Source of the DNA: Terrimicrobium sacchariphilum
Lineage (GTDB): Bacteria > Verrucomicrobiota > Verrucomicrobiia > Chthoniobacterales > Terrimicrobiaceae
Assembly (NCBI RefSeq): GCF_001613545.1
Contig: NZ_BDCO01000003.1
Coordinates: forward strand, 124,001-188,000
Direction: 5' to 3'
DNA length: 64,000 nt
Positions 26,858-35,790 of this stretch are shown here, in pieces (the first letter of the stretch is position 1; the number at the start of each line of letters is the position of its first letter). Position numbers and translations under genes: made by a program. The notes under the pieces are model-generated. The model saw nothing but the letters and a program-made list of their open reading frames with translations, did not search any database and was not told the origin of the DNA.

Positions 26858-28356
26858 AAAGTATGTGAGGTTTCCCAGCCGCGCGCGCGTTTCACGGCCT
26901 TGCGCCATGTGGACAGCCTGGCTTTGCGCTGGCGTGCATCGGTCATGGGGGTGAAGAGACGATCGACCTCGCGGATGGCGTTGAGTTCGTCGACGTCCTT
27001 CCAGAGCTTGCAGCCGAGGCCCGCCATCATGGCCGCACCGAGGGCGGTGGTTTCGACATTTTTCGGGCGCTCGACTTTCACGCCGATCGAGTCGGCCTGC
27101 ATTTGCATAAGGAGGTTGCTTGCGCTCGCTCCGCCGTCCACGCGCAGAGTCGTGATCTTCCGGCCGGAATCCTTCTCCATGGCGGAAAGGAGGTCTGTCA
27201 CTTCAAAGGCGATGCCCTCGAGTGTAGCGCGGGCGAGATGCGCCGCCGTCGTGCCGCGTGTGATGCCAAGCAAGGCTCCTCGAGCGGTGGAATCCCAATA
27301 GGGCGCGCCGAGGCCGGTGAAGGCTGGCACGAGATACACGCCTCCGGTATCCGCGACCTGCTCAGCGAGTTCATTCACCTCGGGCGCAGTGCGGATGATT
27401 TTCAATCCATCACGGAGCCACTGGATCGCCGCACCGCCGACGAAGACGCTGCCCTCAAGGGCATACTCCAGCGGGCCGTCGCCAATCTTCCAGGCCACGG
27501 TGGTCAGGAGCCGGTTGTGGCTGGCCATAGGGTCGGTGCCGGTGAATTGCAGCATGAAGCAGCCCGTGCCGTACGTGCATTTCACGAGGCCGGGTTTTGC
27601 GCAGAGCTGGCCAAAGAGCGCCGCCTGCTGGTCGCCCGCCACGCCGGTGATGGGAATTTCATGCCCATACAGGCTTGCGTCGCACACGCCGAAAAGACCG
27701 CTGCTCGGAAGGATCTTCGGAAGTAGCGAGGGGTTGACGGCAAAGAGCTGCATGAGTTCGGGATCCCACTCGCCCGTGCGGATGTTCATCAGCATCGTGC
27801 GGCAGGCGTTTGTTACATCAGTGACGTGCGTTTTGCCGCCAGTGAGCTTGTAGATCAGCCAGGAGTCGATCGTGCCGGCGGCGAGCTCCCCGGCGTCGGC
27901 ACGGGCGTGGCCGTTGGGCACCTGACGGAGCAGCCAATGCAGCTTGCTGGCGGAAAAGTACGAGTCGAGCAGCAGGCCGCTCTTTTGCTGAATGAGCGGC
28001 TCCTTGCCTGCCTCGCGCAGGGCGGACATGTAGTCGCTCGTGCGCCGATCCTGCCACACGATGGCGCGGGCCACTGGTTCGCCTGTCTTGCGATCCCACA
28101 GGACGACGGTCTCGCGCTGATTCGTGATGCCGAGGCCCGCGATGTCCTTCGCTTCGATACCCGCCTTCTTGATGGCCTCGCGCGAGGTTTTGACTACGGA
28201 GTCCCAGATTTCATTGGCATCATGCTCGACCCAGCCAGATTGGGGGAAATGCTGGGTGAACTCCTGTTGCGCGACTGCCACGGCCTTGCAGTTCTGGTCG
28301 TACACAATGGCTCGCGAGCTGGTCGTGCCCTGGTCGAGGGAGAGGATGTATTTCAT
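26854..28356 (-). CDS. glpK: Glycerol kinase
   Basis: FGGY-family kinase that phosphorylates glycerol to sn-glycerol 3-phosphate with ATP. Visible motifs are the N-terminal phosphate loop LDQGTTSSRAIVYD (residues 6-19), TNQRETVVLWD near 82, the active-site VTDVTNACRTM segment near 180, GDQQAALFGQ near 242, and the C-terminal DGGASASNLLMQMQAD near 403. The 500-residue length is normal. It lies 18 bases downstream of glpF and overlaps glpD, giving the order uptake, kinase, dehydrogenase. Confidence 0.97.
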   Translation of the reverse strand: MKYILSLDQGTTSSRAIVYDQNCKAVAVAQQEFTQHFPQSGWVEHDANEIWDSVVKTSREAIKKAGIEAKDIAGLGITNQRETVVLWDRKTGEPVARAIVWQDRRTSDYMSALREAGKEPLIQQKSGLLLDSYFSASKLHWLLRQVPNGHARADAGELAAGTIDSWLIYKLTGGKTHVTDVTNACRTMLMNIRTGEWDPELMQLFAVNPSLLPKILPSSGLFGVCDASLYGHEIPITGVAGDQQAALFGQLCAKPGLVKCTYGTGCFMLQFTGTDPMASHNRLLTTVAWKIGDGPLEYALEGSVFVGGAAIQWLRDGLKIIRTAPEVNELAEQVADTGGVYLVPAFTGLGAPYWDSTARGALLGITRGTTAAHLARATLEGIAFEVTDLLSAMEKDSGRKITTLRVDGGASASNLLMQMQADSIGVKVERPKNVETTALGAAMMAGLGCKLWKDVDELNAIREVDRLFTPMTDARQRKARLSTWRKAVKRARGWETSHTL

Positions 28357-28374
28357 GGGGGAGAGTTGGAGAGG

Positions 28375-29121
28375 TTAGTATTTACCCAGGGCCATGTAGA
28401 GGACTGCTGCCAGCACGCCGCCAACGATGGGACCGATGACAGGTATCCAGGCATAGCCCCAGTCGCTGTCGGTCTTGCCTGGAATAGGCAATAAGGCATG
28501 CGCCAGGCGGGGGCCGAGGTCGCGGGCGGGATTGATGGCGCACCCTGTGGGTCCGCCGAGCGAAAGGCCGATCACCCAGACGAGGAGGGCGACGGGCAGA
28601 GCGCCGAGAGCGCCGAGGTCGACAATCATCACCGACCCGCTAGGAGGTGTGACGAAGGCGTTTTTGGGAAAGGCGAGTACGCCGAAGAGCAGGACGAACG
28701 TGCCGATCACCTCAGCCGTGAAATTTGCCGGAGTATTGCGGATGGCGGGAGCCGTGCAGAAGATCGCCCGTTTCAGTTCGCCGGAAGGGGTGCCTGCCCA
28801 ATGTGGGTAGTACATGATCCAGACGAGCGCAGCGCCGACGAAAGCACCTGCCATCTGGGCCACGATATAGGCGAGCACACTGCTCCATGGAAATGCCCCA
28901 GCGGTGGCGAGCGCGATGGTCACGGCGGGATTCAGGTGGCCGCCGCTGATACGGCCGACCACACCCACTGCCACAAACACAGCGAAAGCCCAGCCTGCTG
29001 TGATCACGATCCAGCCGGAGTTCTGGCCTTTGGATTTCTCGAGTAATACGTTCGCAACGACGCCGTCGCCCAGGAGGACGAGCAGCATTGTGCCCAGGAA
29101 TTCTGCGAGGGGAGGGGACAC
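28375..29121 (-). CDS. glpF: Glycerol uptake facilitator (aquaglyceroporin)
   Basis: The 248-residue MIP-family channel has six membrane helices and both pore loops: GGHLNPAVT near residue 62 and NPARDLGPR near 198. The Asp after the second NPAR is the glycerol-facilitator signature, unlike water-only aquaporins. The start is GTG at 29121 (MSPPLAEFLGTM), and no better ATG exists upstream. It is the first gene of glpFKD. The 110 bases up to the divergent oxidoreductase gene must hold promoters for both. I saw no obvious operator repeat there. Confidence 0.93.
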   Translation of the reverse strand: MSPPLAEFLGTMLLVLLGDGVVANVLLEKSKGQNSGWIVITAGWAFAVFVAVGVVGRISGGHLNPAVTIALATAGAFPWSSVLAYIVAQMAGAFVGAALVWIMYYPHWAGTPSGELKRAIFCTAPAIRNTPANFTAEVIGTFVLLFGVLAFPKNAFVTPPSGSVMIVDLGALGALPVALLVWVIGLSLGGPTGCAINPARDLGPRLAHALLPIPGKTDSDWGYAWIPVIGPIVGGVLAAVLYMALGKY

Positions 29122-29231
29122 TGCAATTCTTAGCTTAGCGCGTTTGGAGAATTTGTCGAGCCTGTCATCAAAATACGCTCGCCACGGCCGAGGGAATTTA
29201 TTTAGCCCTGAGACAAACTTTTGGCGACTTC

Positions 29232-30335
29232 ATGAGCAGGCTACCGGTTGGCATCGTCGGGTGTGGGAATATCAGCAAGATCTACGCACAGGCAGGGGCG
29301 AAATTTGACAATATCGCCATCGTTGCCTGTGCCGATCTCGATCGGTCACGAGCCGAGGCGCTTGCGCAGGAGTACGGCATTCCGAAGGTTCTGGAGGTCG
29401 ACGAGTTGCTGGCTTCGCCGGATGTCGCCCTCGTCATCAATCTCACCGTGCCCGCCGCCCACGCCGAGGTCGCCTGGGCGGCACTGAAGAAGGGCAAGCA
29501 TGTCTACAACGAGAAGCCGCTGGCTCTCCGCCGCCGGGAGGCCCGCAATCTCATGGGATTGGCGCGTGACAAGGAACTCCGCGTTGGCTGCGCGCCAGAT
29601 ACGTTTCTCGGCGCGGGGCTGCAAACCTGCCGGCATTTGATTGACGAAGGCGCGATAGGAGTCCCGGTCGCAGGTTCCGCCTTCATGTTGAGCAGCGGGC
29701 CGGAATCCTGGCACCCAAATCCAGCCTTTTTCTATCAGAAGGGTGCGGGTCCGCTTTTCGACATGGGGCCGTATTATCTTACGGCGCTCACGACGCTGCT
29801 CGGTCCCGTGCGGCGCGTCACGGCGTCGGCTCGGGTGAGTTTCCAAAGGCGCGAGATCACCAGCCAGCCGCTTGCTGGACAAATGATCGATGTCGAAGTG
29901 CCCACCCATGTCTCGGCGGTGATGGATTTTGAATCCGGGCCGGTCGTTACCCTCACGACGAGCTTTGATGTGGAGGCTTCACGTCTCCCGCGGATCGAAA
30001 TTTATGGATCCGAAGGAACGTTGAGTGTGCCGGACCCGAATACCTTCGGCGGCGAGGTCTGGCTGCGTCGGCGGGGTGACACGGACTGGCGCTCCGTGCC
30101 GCTTGAGTTTGGATACGCGGAAAACAGCCGCGGTCTGGGCGTGGCTGACATGGCCGCTGCGCTTGTTTCGGGCCGTGAGCATCGAGCCAATGAACGCGTG
30201 GCCTATCACGTGCTCGATCTCATGCATTCCATCATCGACGCATCCGAAAGCGGTCGCCATGTGGATATGAAGAGCGCCATGGTGCGACCTGCTCCTCTGC
30301 CGCTCGGGCTGGCCCCCGGGCAGATCGACGCCTAG
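29232..30335 (+). CDS. Gfo/Idh/MocA family NAD(P)-dependent oxidoreductase
   Basis: The 367-residue product has an N-terminal Rossmann fold starting PVGIVGCGNISKIYA (residues 5-19), the EKPLA segment near 96 with the conserved Lys, and a C-terminal Gfo/Idh/MocA alpha/beta domain with the DMGPYYLTALTTLLG segment near 180. Family members oxidise or reduce sugars, inositols and related polyols. The substrate cannot be fixed from sequence. It is divergent from glpF. Its last four bases overlap the convergent RsbW-like gene. Confidence 0.92.
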   Translation: MSRLPVGIVGCGNISKIYAQAGAKFDNIAIVACADLDRSRAEALAQEYGIPKVLEVDELLASPDVALVINLTVPAAHAEVAWAALKKGKHVYNEKPLALRRREARNLMGLARDKELRVGCAPDTFLGAGLQTCRHLIDEGAIGVPVAGSAFMLSSGPESWHPNPAFFYQKGAGPLFDMGPYYLTALTTLLGPVRRVTASARVSFQRREITSQPLAGQMIDVEVPTHVSAVMDFESGPVVTLTTSFDVEASRLPRIEIYGSEGTLSVPDPNTFGGEVWLRRRGDTDWRSVPLEFGYAENSRGLGVADMAAALVSGREHRANERVAYHVLDLMHSIIDASESGRHVDMKSAMVRPAPLPLGLAPGQIDA

Positions 30336-30751
30336 CAGCAGTTGCCGTCCTCTGGCTGGGGGAGATGCTTCTCCATGACGAGTCGCGTGCCCTTGGCGCA
30401 GGGCTGATATTCCACAAAATCGAAGACGTTTTTGATGATGTGGACTCCGAGGCCCCCAGGGCGCACGTCCTCGAGCTCACGACCGCGGATCAACTTTGGG
30501 TCGCATTGCTGCCCGTAATCGCGCAGCGTAAATCGGACCCGGTCATTGAGGCATTCCATCTCGAGGCGCACTGGGCGACATTGGTTGGCGTAGGCGTAGC
30601 GAATGACGTTGGTGCATGCCTCGTCAATGGCCAGTACGAGCAATTCTGTGGCGCATTCCTCAAATCCGCACTTTTCGAGGAAGGCCCGGGCGGAGTGACG
30701 CACCTCCGCCAGTCGGCAGGTATCGCTCTCAAACGCCATCGTGTTTTTCAT
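30332..30751 (-). CDS. RsbW-like serine/threonine kinase (GHKL ATPase) of a partner-switch type
   Basis: The 139-residue single-domain GHKL ATPase resembles anti-sigma kinases. The N-box is ELLVLAIDEACTNVIRYAY near residues 37-55, the G1-type box DYGQQCD near 88 and the G2-type GGLGVHIIKNVFD near 104. There is no sensor or histidine domain. In known systems such kinases bind and phosphorylate a STAS antagonist or a sigma factor. It overlaps the upstream PP2C phosphatase gene by four bases (ATGA), which makes a functional pairing likely. No STAS gene lies nearby. The tail ends in two Cys residues of unknown meaning. Confidence 0.88.
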   Translation of the reverse strand: MKNTMAFESDTCRLAEVRHSARAFLEKCGFEECATELLVLAIDEACTNVIRYAYANQCRPVRLEMECLNDRVRFTLRDYGQQCDPKLIRGRELEDVRPGGLGVHIIKNVFDFVEYQPCAKGTRLVMEKHLPQPEDGNCC

Positions 30752-32031
30752 GCAATTCCTCCGGCAATGATCGTCAGGTCATCAAGGCGCCCTCCATCTC
30801 CGCGATGGGTTGCCTCGAGGTCGACCAGGCGATCCACGATTTGCTGCGGGTTGAAATAGGACGCGGCGCTGAGGCGCTCCACGATCGTGTCTCCGAAAAA
30901 CTGGCCATTCTGTTCATCACGGGACTCCGATAGACCATCCGTATAACAAACCAACCAATCGCCTTTGTGCAAATCCAACGTGAGTTGGCGATAGTTCACC
31001 GAGGGGAGAATCCCCATCGGCAGGGCGGGTTCCACGGCGATTTCCTCCGCTTTACCATTGCCGTGGATGAGGATCGGTTTGCAATGTCCTGCGCTGGCGA
31101 GTTCCAGTCGCTGCTCGGCAGGGGTGAGGCGTCCGATCAGCGTGGTGATAAACATGCCGCGAACGATTTGGTCGTGAAGGGTGGAGTTGAGGGTGGAGAG
31201 GGCTTCGTTGGGCGACGTGGCGGCGGCGAAAACAAACTGCATCGCACTCAGCGTCTGGGCCATCAGGAGGGAGGCCGGAATGCCTTTTCCGGAAACATCT
31301 CCGATGGCAAAATAGATGTCTTCGCCCTTGCGTACGAAGAAGTTATAGAAATCTCCTCCCACATTTGAAGCGGGCGTGGCGTGGGCGGCAAAGAGCGCCC
31401 CGGGCAGCTTGCTTGGCAACGCCCGAGAGAGGAGTTCATGCTGGATTTCCGCAGCGATCGAGAGGTCGCGCTCCATGCGCTCCTGGGTACGGGAACGCTC
31501 GAGGGTTCGCAGCTTTTCGATCGCCGTGGCGGTGAGGTCGGAGTAGGCGGTGAAGCCCTCCAGATCGTGCTCGTCAAAGCTCTCCTTGTCCGTGGGATTG
31601 AGCACCTGGAGGACCCCGATGATCTTGGAGTCTTGCTTGAGTGGAGCGCACAGGATGGACCGGGTGCGGAATCCTGTCTGCTTGTCGGCCTCTTTGTAAA
31701 AACGGTCGTCCGCGTAGGCGTCGGGAATGAGCAGGCTTTGGCCATGCTCTACCACCCAGCCTGCAATGCCTCGTCCACGAGGTACGCGGATCTTTGGCGC
31801 TACGTACTCACCGTCAGCGGAGGAGGAAATGGCAAGTTCCATGCAATCCTCGTTCTCCTCGCAGAAGAACAGTGACGCGGCCTCGGCGCGCATGACACGA
31901 CGCGCGACATTCAGCACGGCGCGCAGCAGTTCGTCGTAGTCGGTGATGGAATTGATCAGTCCGCTCACTTCGACCAGCCCCTTGTAGATTTGGACAGAGC
32001 GGCGGAGAGAATCGACCTCAGACGTCGGCAT
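30748..32031 (-). CDS. GAF-domain SpoIIE/RsbU-type PP2C protein phosphatase
   Basis: The 427-residue product joins an N-terminal GAF domain (about residues 28-175) with GRGIAGWV near 93, a short coiled-coil linker (about 176-205) and a SpoIIE-type PP2C phosphatase domain (about 210-427). Metal-binding motifs are visible: VGGDFYNFF near 233, GDVSGKGIPASLLM near 252, and CYTDGLSESRD near 366. The family dephosphorylates STAS antagonists in partner-switch signalling. The ATG at 32031 is used; the first in-frame start is a GTG at 32046. It is coupled to the RsbW-like kinase gene. The GAF ligand is unknown. Confidence 0.92.
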   Translation of the reverse strand: MPTSEVDSLRRSVQIYKGLVEVSGLINSITDYDELLRAVLNVARRVMRAEAASLFFCEENEDCMELAISSSADGEYVAPKIRVPRGRGIAGWVVEHGQSLLIPDAYADDRFYKEADKQTGFRTRSILCAPLKQDSKIIGVLQVLNPTDKESFDEHDLEGFTAYSDLTATAIEKLRTLERSRTQERMERDLSIAAEIQHELLSRALPSKLPGALFAAHATPASNVGGDFYNFFVRKGEDIYFAIGDVSGKGIPASLLMAQTLSAMQFVFAAATSPNEALSTLNSTLHDQIVRGMFITTLIGRLTPAEQRLELASAGHCKPILIHGNGKAEEIAVEPALPMGILPSVNYRQLTLDLHKGDWLVCYTDGLSESRDEQNGQFFGDTIVERLSAASYFNPQQIVDRLVDLEATHRGDGGRLDDLTIIAGGIA

Positions 32032-32114
32032 GCGGCACCTTGGCACTTCGAGCGTCCGCTTTCCAGTGTCGAATTTCCATTGGAAAACTTCCGTGCCTGC
32101 GGGATATTCGCCGC

Positions 32115-32843
32115 ATGCTGCGCAGTCTTGTCATCCTGTCGGTCTTCGCAATGTCCCTCGTTTCCCTTTCCGCTGCAGATGGCGGTAATGCCTTCACGGC
32201 GCTGCGTACGGCGCAGAAGGTGGCTCCCTCGGGTTCGCTGGTGCAGATGACAGGTACACGCGGCGAGCCGCGCCCATCGGAGTGGACAGTCCTTTTCAGC
32301 GACTCACAGGCCCGGGGCGGTATACGCGAGGTCGTAGTCTCGGGCGATGTCGTTGTCTCCCAGCGCACGCCTCTACGCGGCGTCAGCGGTGTGTCGTCCC
32401 TGCCGCCTGTCAAACTCACCCAGCTGAATACCGACTCCGACGCGGCATTCAATATCGCGAATCAGCAGGCGCGCAACCAGGGTATTGGGTTCAACTGGAT
32501 CGACTACAGCCTTCAGTCGGAAAACGTCTCCGGCGCTCCGGTCTGGACGCTGAAGCTGTTTGATCACATGGGCGCTCCGGTCGGCACTCTCAAGGTCTCC
32601 GCCCAGGATGGCTCGGTGATTCAGCCGCTGGAGGGAACCCCTGTCGTGCGGCATTCTTCGCAGGATGGTGATTCGAACGGACCAACTCGCCGTCTCGGCG
32701 GCGTCCTCGGCACGGCGACCGGTATCGTCGAGCGGACAGCCAACAATGTGAAAAACGTCACTCTGCGCACCGTAGGGACCGTGCAGGAGGTATTGACTGG
32801 AGAACGCACCATCGGTCCGAAGGACGATGACGACAATAACTAG
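32115..32843 (+). CDS. Exported PepSY-like protein, unknown role
   Basis: The 242-residue product begins with a signal peptide (MLRSLVILSVFAMSLVSLSAAD). After about 95 residues of beta-rich sequence comes a PepSY-like stretch (about 107-175): Ala-rich helix AAFNIANQQAR, then SGAPVWTLKLFDHMGAPVG and a VSAQDGSVI strand. The C-terminus is polar and ends in Asp/Asn runs (DDDDNN). PepSY assignment is from pattern only. The start at ATG 32115 puts the hydrophobic signal at the N-terminus. It precedes the NfeD gene by 2 bases, so it is the first gene of the NfeD/FloA run. Confidence 0.75.
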   Translation: MLRSLVILSVFAMSLVSLSAADGGNAFTALRTAQKVAPSGSLVQMTGTRGEPRPSEWTVLFSDSQARGGIREVVVSGDVVVSQRTPLRGVSGVSSLPPVKLTQLNTDSDAAFNIANQQARNQGIGFNWIDYSLQSENVSGAPVWTLKLFDHMGAPVGTLKVSAQDGSVIQPLEGTPVVRHSSQDGDSNGPTRRLGGVLGTATGIVERTANNVKNVTLRTVGTVQEVLTGERTIGPKDDDDNN

Positions 32844-32845
32844 TC

Positions 32846-33337
32846 ATGGCAGGCATTGAGTGGATCATCGTACTCGGGGTCGCGGGGTTTTTGCTCCTCG
32901 CGGCCGAGGTCTTCATCCCCGGTATGGTGCTGGGCATCCTCGGCACGCTCAGCCTCGTGGCGTCAATAGTCATCGCTTTTCTCAAACATGGCACTTTTGT
33001 GGGTTCGATTACTCTGGTGATTGTGATCGTCGGTTCCATCGCGGGTTTTTTTATCTGGATGGCACTCTTCCCTCGCACATCCATCGGGAGGAAAATGATC
33101 CTATCCACAGACTCTGGCTCATCCTCGGAACTTAAGGCCGACTGCCTGCTCGGGCAGATCGGTGAGGCGCTCACGCCGCTTCGTCCCGCCGGAACCATCC
33201 TGCTCGACGGACGCAAGCTGGACGTGATTTCCGAGGGGGAATTGGTTGAGGCCGGGGATGCCGTAGAGATCATCCGGCACGAGGGGTTGAGGACGATTGT
33301 GAGAAAAACCGCTGGCGCAGTTGGCGAATCTGCATAA
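32846..33337 (+). CDS. NfeD family membrane protein
   Basis: The 163-residue product has an N-terminal pair or trio of membrane segments (about residues 5-70, with an AAEVFIPGMVLGILG turn) and a C-terminal OB-fold-like NfeD domain (about 95-160) ending with LDVISEGELVEAGDAVEII. It is the short NfeD form without the N-terminal ClpP-type protease domain. Short NfeD genes commonly sit next to flotillin genes, as here, where floA follows after 30 bases. Both proteins act at the membrane. Confidence 0.9.
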   Translation: MAGIEWIIVLGVAGFLLLAAEVFIPGMVLGILGTLSLVASIVIAFLKHGTFVGSITLVIVIVGSIAGFFIWMALFPRTSIGRKMILSTDSGSSSELKADCLLGQIGEALTPLRPAGTILLDGRKLDVISEGELVEAGDAVEIIRHEGLRTIVRKTAGAVGESA

Positions 33338-33367
33338 GCTGCCGCCCGAACTTAGCCAACCACGCTT

Positions 33368-34390
33368 ATGTTACCCCTCGTCACCTATCTCATCGCCGGA
33401 GCCGCCGTAGTTGTCTTCCTCGTTTTGGTGCTCATACTCGCCAACTTCTTCGGAGTGTGGCTGCGCGCCAAGATCGCCGGGTCGCCGGTGCCATTCTCAA
33501 AGCTCATCGGCATGCGGCTGCGCCGCGTCCCGGTTGCGCTCATCGTTGACAACCGTATTACCTCGGTCCAGGCGGGCATTCCGCTCCAGACGGATGCACT
33601 GGAGGCTCACTATCTCTCGGGCGGCAACGTCACCAACGTGGTTCTCGCCCTCATCGCGGCGCACAAGGCGGGCATCGTGCTCGACTTTGACCGCGCCTGC
33701 GCGATCGATCTCGCCATCAAAGGCACCAGCAAGACCGTGCTTGAAGCCGTGCGTACCAGTATCAATCCCAAGGTGATCGATTGCCCGAATCCGCAGCAGA
33801 GCGGCGGCCGCACAACCATCGACGCCGTGGCGCGCGACGGTATCGGTGTGAAAGTCCGAGCCCGAGTGACGGTGCGTTCGAACCTTGACCGCTTCGTCGG
33901 TGGTGCGACGGAGGAAACGATCATCGCCCGTGTCGGCGAGGGTATCGTGACCTCGATCGGCTCTGCGGTTTCGTACAAGGACGTGTTGGAGAATCCTGAC
34001 CGCATTTCCAAGGTCGTGCTCCAGAAGGGCCTCGATAGCGGCACCGCCTTCGAAATCCTTTCCGTCGACATCGCGGATGTCGATATCGGCGACAACGTAG
34101 GCGCCAAGCTCCAGGCCGAGCAGGCGGAGGCCGACAAGGTTGTCGCCCAGGCGAAAGCGGAGATGCGCCGTGCCGCCGCCGTCGCCAGCGAGCAGGAAAT
34201 GAAGGCCCGCACGCAGGAAATGCGTGCCAAGGTCGTTGAGTCCGAGGCGCAGGTCCCCATGGCCATGGCCGAGGCCTTCCGCAGTGGCAATCTTGGCATC
34301 ATGGATTACCTGAAGATGAAGAATCTCCAGTCCGACACCAGCATGCGAGAGTCCATTGCCGGTCCTGAGAAATCCCAGCCCGGCGCATAA
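33368..34390 (+). CDS. floA: Flotillin-like protein FloA
   Basis: The 340-residue product is a bacterial flotillin of the FloA/YqfA type. A membrane-inserted hydrophobic N-terminus (about residues 3-30) leads into a PHB/SPFH domain (about 50-230, with [16 protein letters not shown] and [18 protein letters not shown]). A Glu/Ala-rich coiled coil follows (about 235-300, EAE repeats), then a short tail. Length and order match FloA, which organises membrane microdomains. It follows the NfeD gene and is followed after 12 bases by an anchored unknown protein. All four genes from 32115 onward are probably one operon. Confidence 0.93.
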   Translation: MLPLVTYLIAGAAVVVFLVLVLILANFFGVWLRAKIAGSPVPFSKLIGMRLRRVPVALIVDNRITSVQAGIPLQTDALEAHYLSGGNVTNVVLALIAAHKAGIVLDFDRACAIDLAIKGTSKTVLEAVRTSINPKVIDCPNPQQSGGRTTIDAVARDGIGVKVRARVTVRSNLDRFVGGATEETIIARVGEGIVTSIGSAVSYKDVLENPDRISKVVLQKGLDSGTAFEILSVDIADVDIGDNVGAKLQAEQAEADKVVAQAKAEMRRAAAVASEQEMKARTQEMRAKVVESEAQVPMAMAEAFRSGNLGIMDYLKMKNLQSDTSMRESIAGPEKSQPGA

Positions 34391-34402
34391 GCCGCCCGAG
34401 CC

Positions 34403-35008
34403 ATGGAACAAGTCATCCTCCTTTTGGTGATCGGGCTTATCAGTCTGGTCAACTGGATGATTCAAAAATCTGCCGAGGCTCGGAAAAAGCGGCAGATCCA
34501 GGAACGTGTCGATCGCGGCGAGGTGGAACCCTCGCAGCCTGTGACAGCGCGTAGTTACGACAGTGATGACGCGGCGTCGGAAACCGATGGCGATCCCGCA
34601 GAGAACATGCGGCGTCTCATGGAGGCTCTCGGCCTGCCATTGGAGGATGCGCCGCCGCAGCGCGTGCAGCGGCAGCAAGCCGAGCCGCCGCCGCTGCCGG
34701 CCCAGCCGCGCGAGATGATGCAACCGCCGCCGCTCGTGCGCACTGTGCGCGAAATGGAGGAGCGCGGCGAGATGCCGGGGCATCGTCAGCCGACCCCTCC
34801 GCCTGTCGTAACGGCTCAACCCCAGCGGGCAAAGCTTCATGACTGGCAGCGCAAGGCTGCGAAAGCTCTCGAGGCGTCAGCCGCGGCAGAGGCAGCACGG
34901 ACGGTAAAGCCCTCGCGAGCACGTCAGATGCTCCGACAGCCGGAATCCGTTCGCGATGCCATCATTCTGAGCGAAATCCTGGGCAAACCAAAGTCGCTCC
35001 AAGGATAG
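34403..35008 (+). CDS. Membrane-anchored Pro/Gln-rich protein of unknown function
   Basis: The 201-residue product has one hydrophobic segment at the N-terminus (about residues 4-20) followed by a basic KSAEARKKRQIQ stretch. The long middle part is low in complexity and rich in Pro, Gln, Arg and Glu (about 40-150). The C-terminal helix-like region ends RDAIILSEILGKPKSLQG. Such RDAIILSEILGxPK tails are common in small proteins I associate with Verrucomicrobia and Planctomycetes, but no domain function is known to me. Position directly after floA suggests a role at the same membrane site. No recognisable catalytic residues. Confidence 0.75.
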   Translation: MEQVILLLVIGLISLVNWMIQKSAEARKKRQIQERVDRGEVEPSQPVTARSYDSDDAASETDGDPAENMRRLMEALGLPLEDAPPQRVQRQQAEPPPLPAQPREMMQPPPLVRTVREMEERGEMPGHRQPTPPPVVTAQPQRAKLHDWQRKAAKALEASAAAEAARTVKPSRARQMLRQPESVRDAIILSEILGKPKSLQG

Positions 35009-35125
35009 AGACAAGGGAGAGTCGGGAGACTTGTGCCCAACTCGGCTCATCGCGCAGGGCTAAACTCCAACGAACCTGGCTCTCCTCTGTCTGTGTGTCT
35101 TTTGGAGTGCGAGTTCAGGAAAAAC

Positions 35126-35153
35126 AAAAGGCGAACCGACAGGTCCGCCTTTT
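35126..35153. terminator. Bidirectional terminator between the floA operon and the gene at 35185
   Basis: AAAAGGCGAACC (35126-35137) pairs with GGTCCGCCTTTT (35142-35153) with one mismatch and a 4-base loop. The A/T ends give short U-runs in both directions, so it can serve both convergent transcripts. Confidence 0.8.
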
Positions 35154-35184
35154 GCTGTGTTGGAAAACGAAATTCCGGAAGCGA

Positions 35185-35511
35185 CTACTTCGCGGTCGCT
35201 GCGGCGGCCGGAGCCGCTGCAGGAGCAGCATCGGGAGGCGTGAGCGCTTTGGCGAGCGAAGCCAGACCGCGGTACTTCTTGCCGGTCTTTTTCACCATGC
35301 CGCGCGAGACGAGATTTTGAAGTTTTTCATAAGCGCGCAGGCGAAGCATTTCTTCACCTCCACTGGCGGCATTGCGGGCACGCAGGCGCTCATGAACGAC
35401 GTCAAAGAGTTGCTTGAATTCGAAGGAAGCTCCCTTCTTTGATAGAGCGGCTACCAACTCTTCAGTCACCAGATCCGGAAGACGACGAGAGAACGCACTT
35501 TTTCTTTGCAT
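35185..35511 (-). CDS. Small basic protein with Ala/Pro tail, unknown function
   Basis: The 108-residue product has a predicted helical N-terminal domain of about 85 residues (RRLPDLVTEELVAALSKKG, then LRAYEKLQNLVSRGMVKKTGKKYRGL, which reads like a helix-turn-helix or small winged-helix unit). The tail of about 22 residues is nearly all Ala and Pro, ending in Lys. I do not recognise a named family. DNA binding is possible from the basic winged-helix look, but that is a guess. It is transcribed alone, with a terminator directly after it. Confidence 0.65.
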   Translation of the reverse strand: MQRKSAFSRRLPDLVTEELVAALSKKGASFEFKQLFDVVHERLRARNAASGGEEMLRLRAYEKLQNLVSRGMVKKTGKKYRGLASLAKALTPPDAAPAAAPAAAATAK

Positions 35512-35790
35512 AAATACGAGTTTTTAGTCTAGCACACGCTTGGCGGCGTGTCATGGGAAATTTCAAATGCCTCATTTCGAGGCATTAGGGTGGCTTGTCG
35601 CGAGTCTTGGGCTGGATTTCCCCTGTTTTTCGAGGGGAATACCGGAAATCGGTAGATTGAAGCCACTTTCGAGGCAGGCGACTGGTTTGCCCAATATCGG
35701 TCGCTCTGGGGAATTTTCAAGTGCCGTTCGCTTATTGCTGAGAGTTCTGGCCTATTCCGGTCGTCGCGTCATCAATCAGTCTATCAACGG
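35512..35790. other. Intergenic stretch without a supported gene
   Basis: This 279-base stretch, together with the following terminator and spacer, makes a 336-base gene-free interval between the small basic protein gene and ilvC. It is clearly richer in A and T than its surroundings. It contains short hairpins (ACACGC/GCGTGT near 35533-35550 and ATGCCTC/GAGGCAT near 35567-35587). The part nearest 35511 must hold the promoter of the small basic gene. No RNA family was recognised. Confidence 0.6.

Noticed and set aside
29122-29231. Operator or riboswitch between glpF and the divergent oxidoreductase gene
   Set aside because: The 110 bases show no clear inverted repeat, terminator or known riboswitch motif by eye.
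32758-33273. Minus-strand frame of 171 codons opposite the NfeD gene
   Set aside because: Low-complexity Ser/Pro/Thr translation, antisense to a recognised membrane protein gene.
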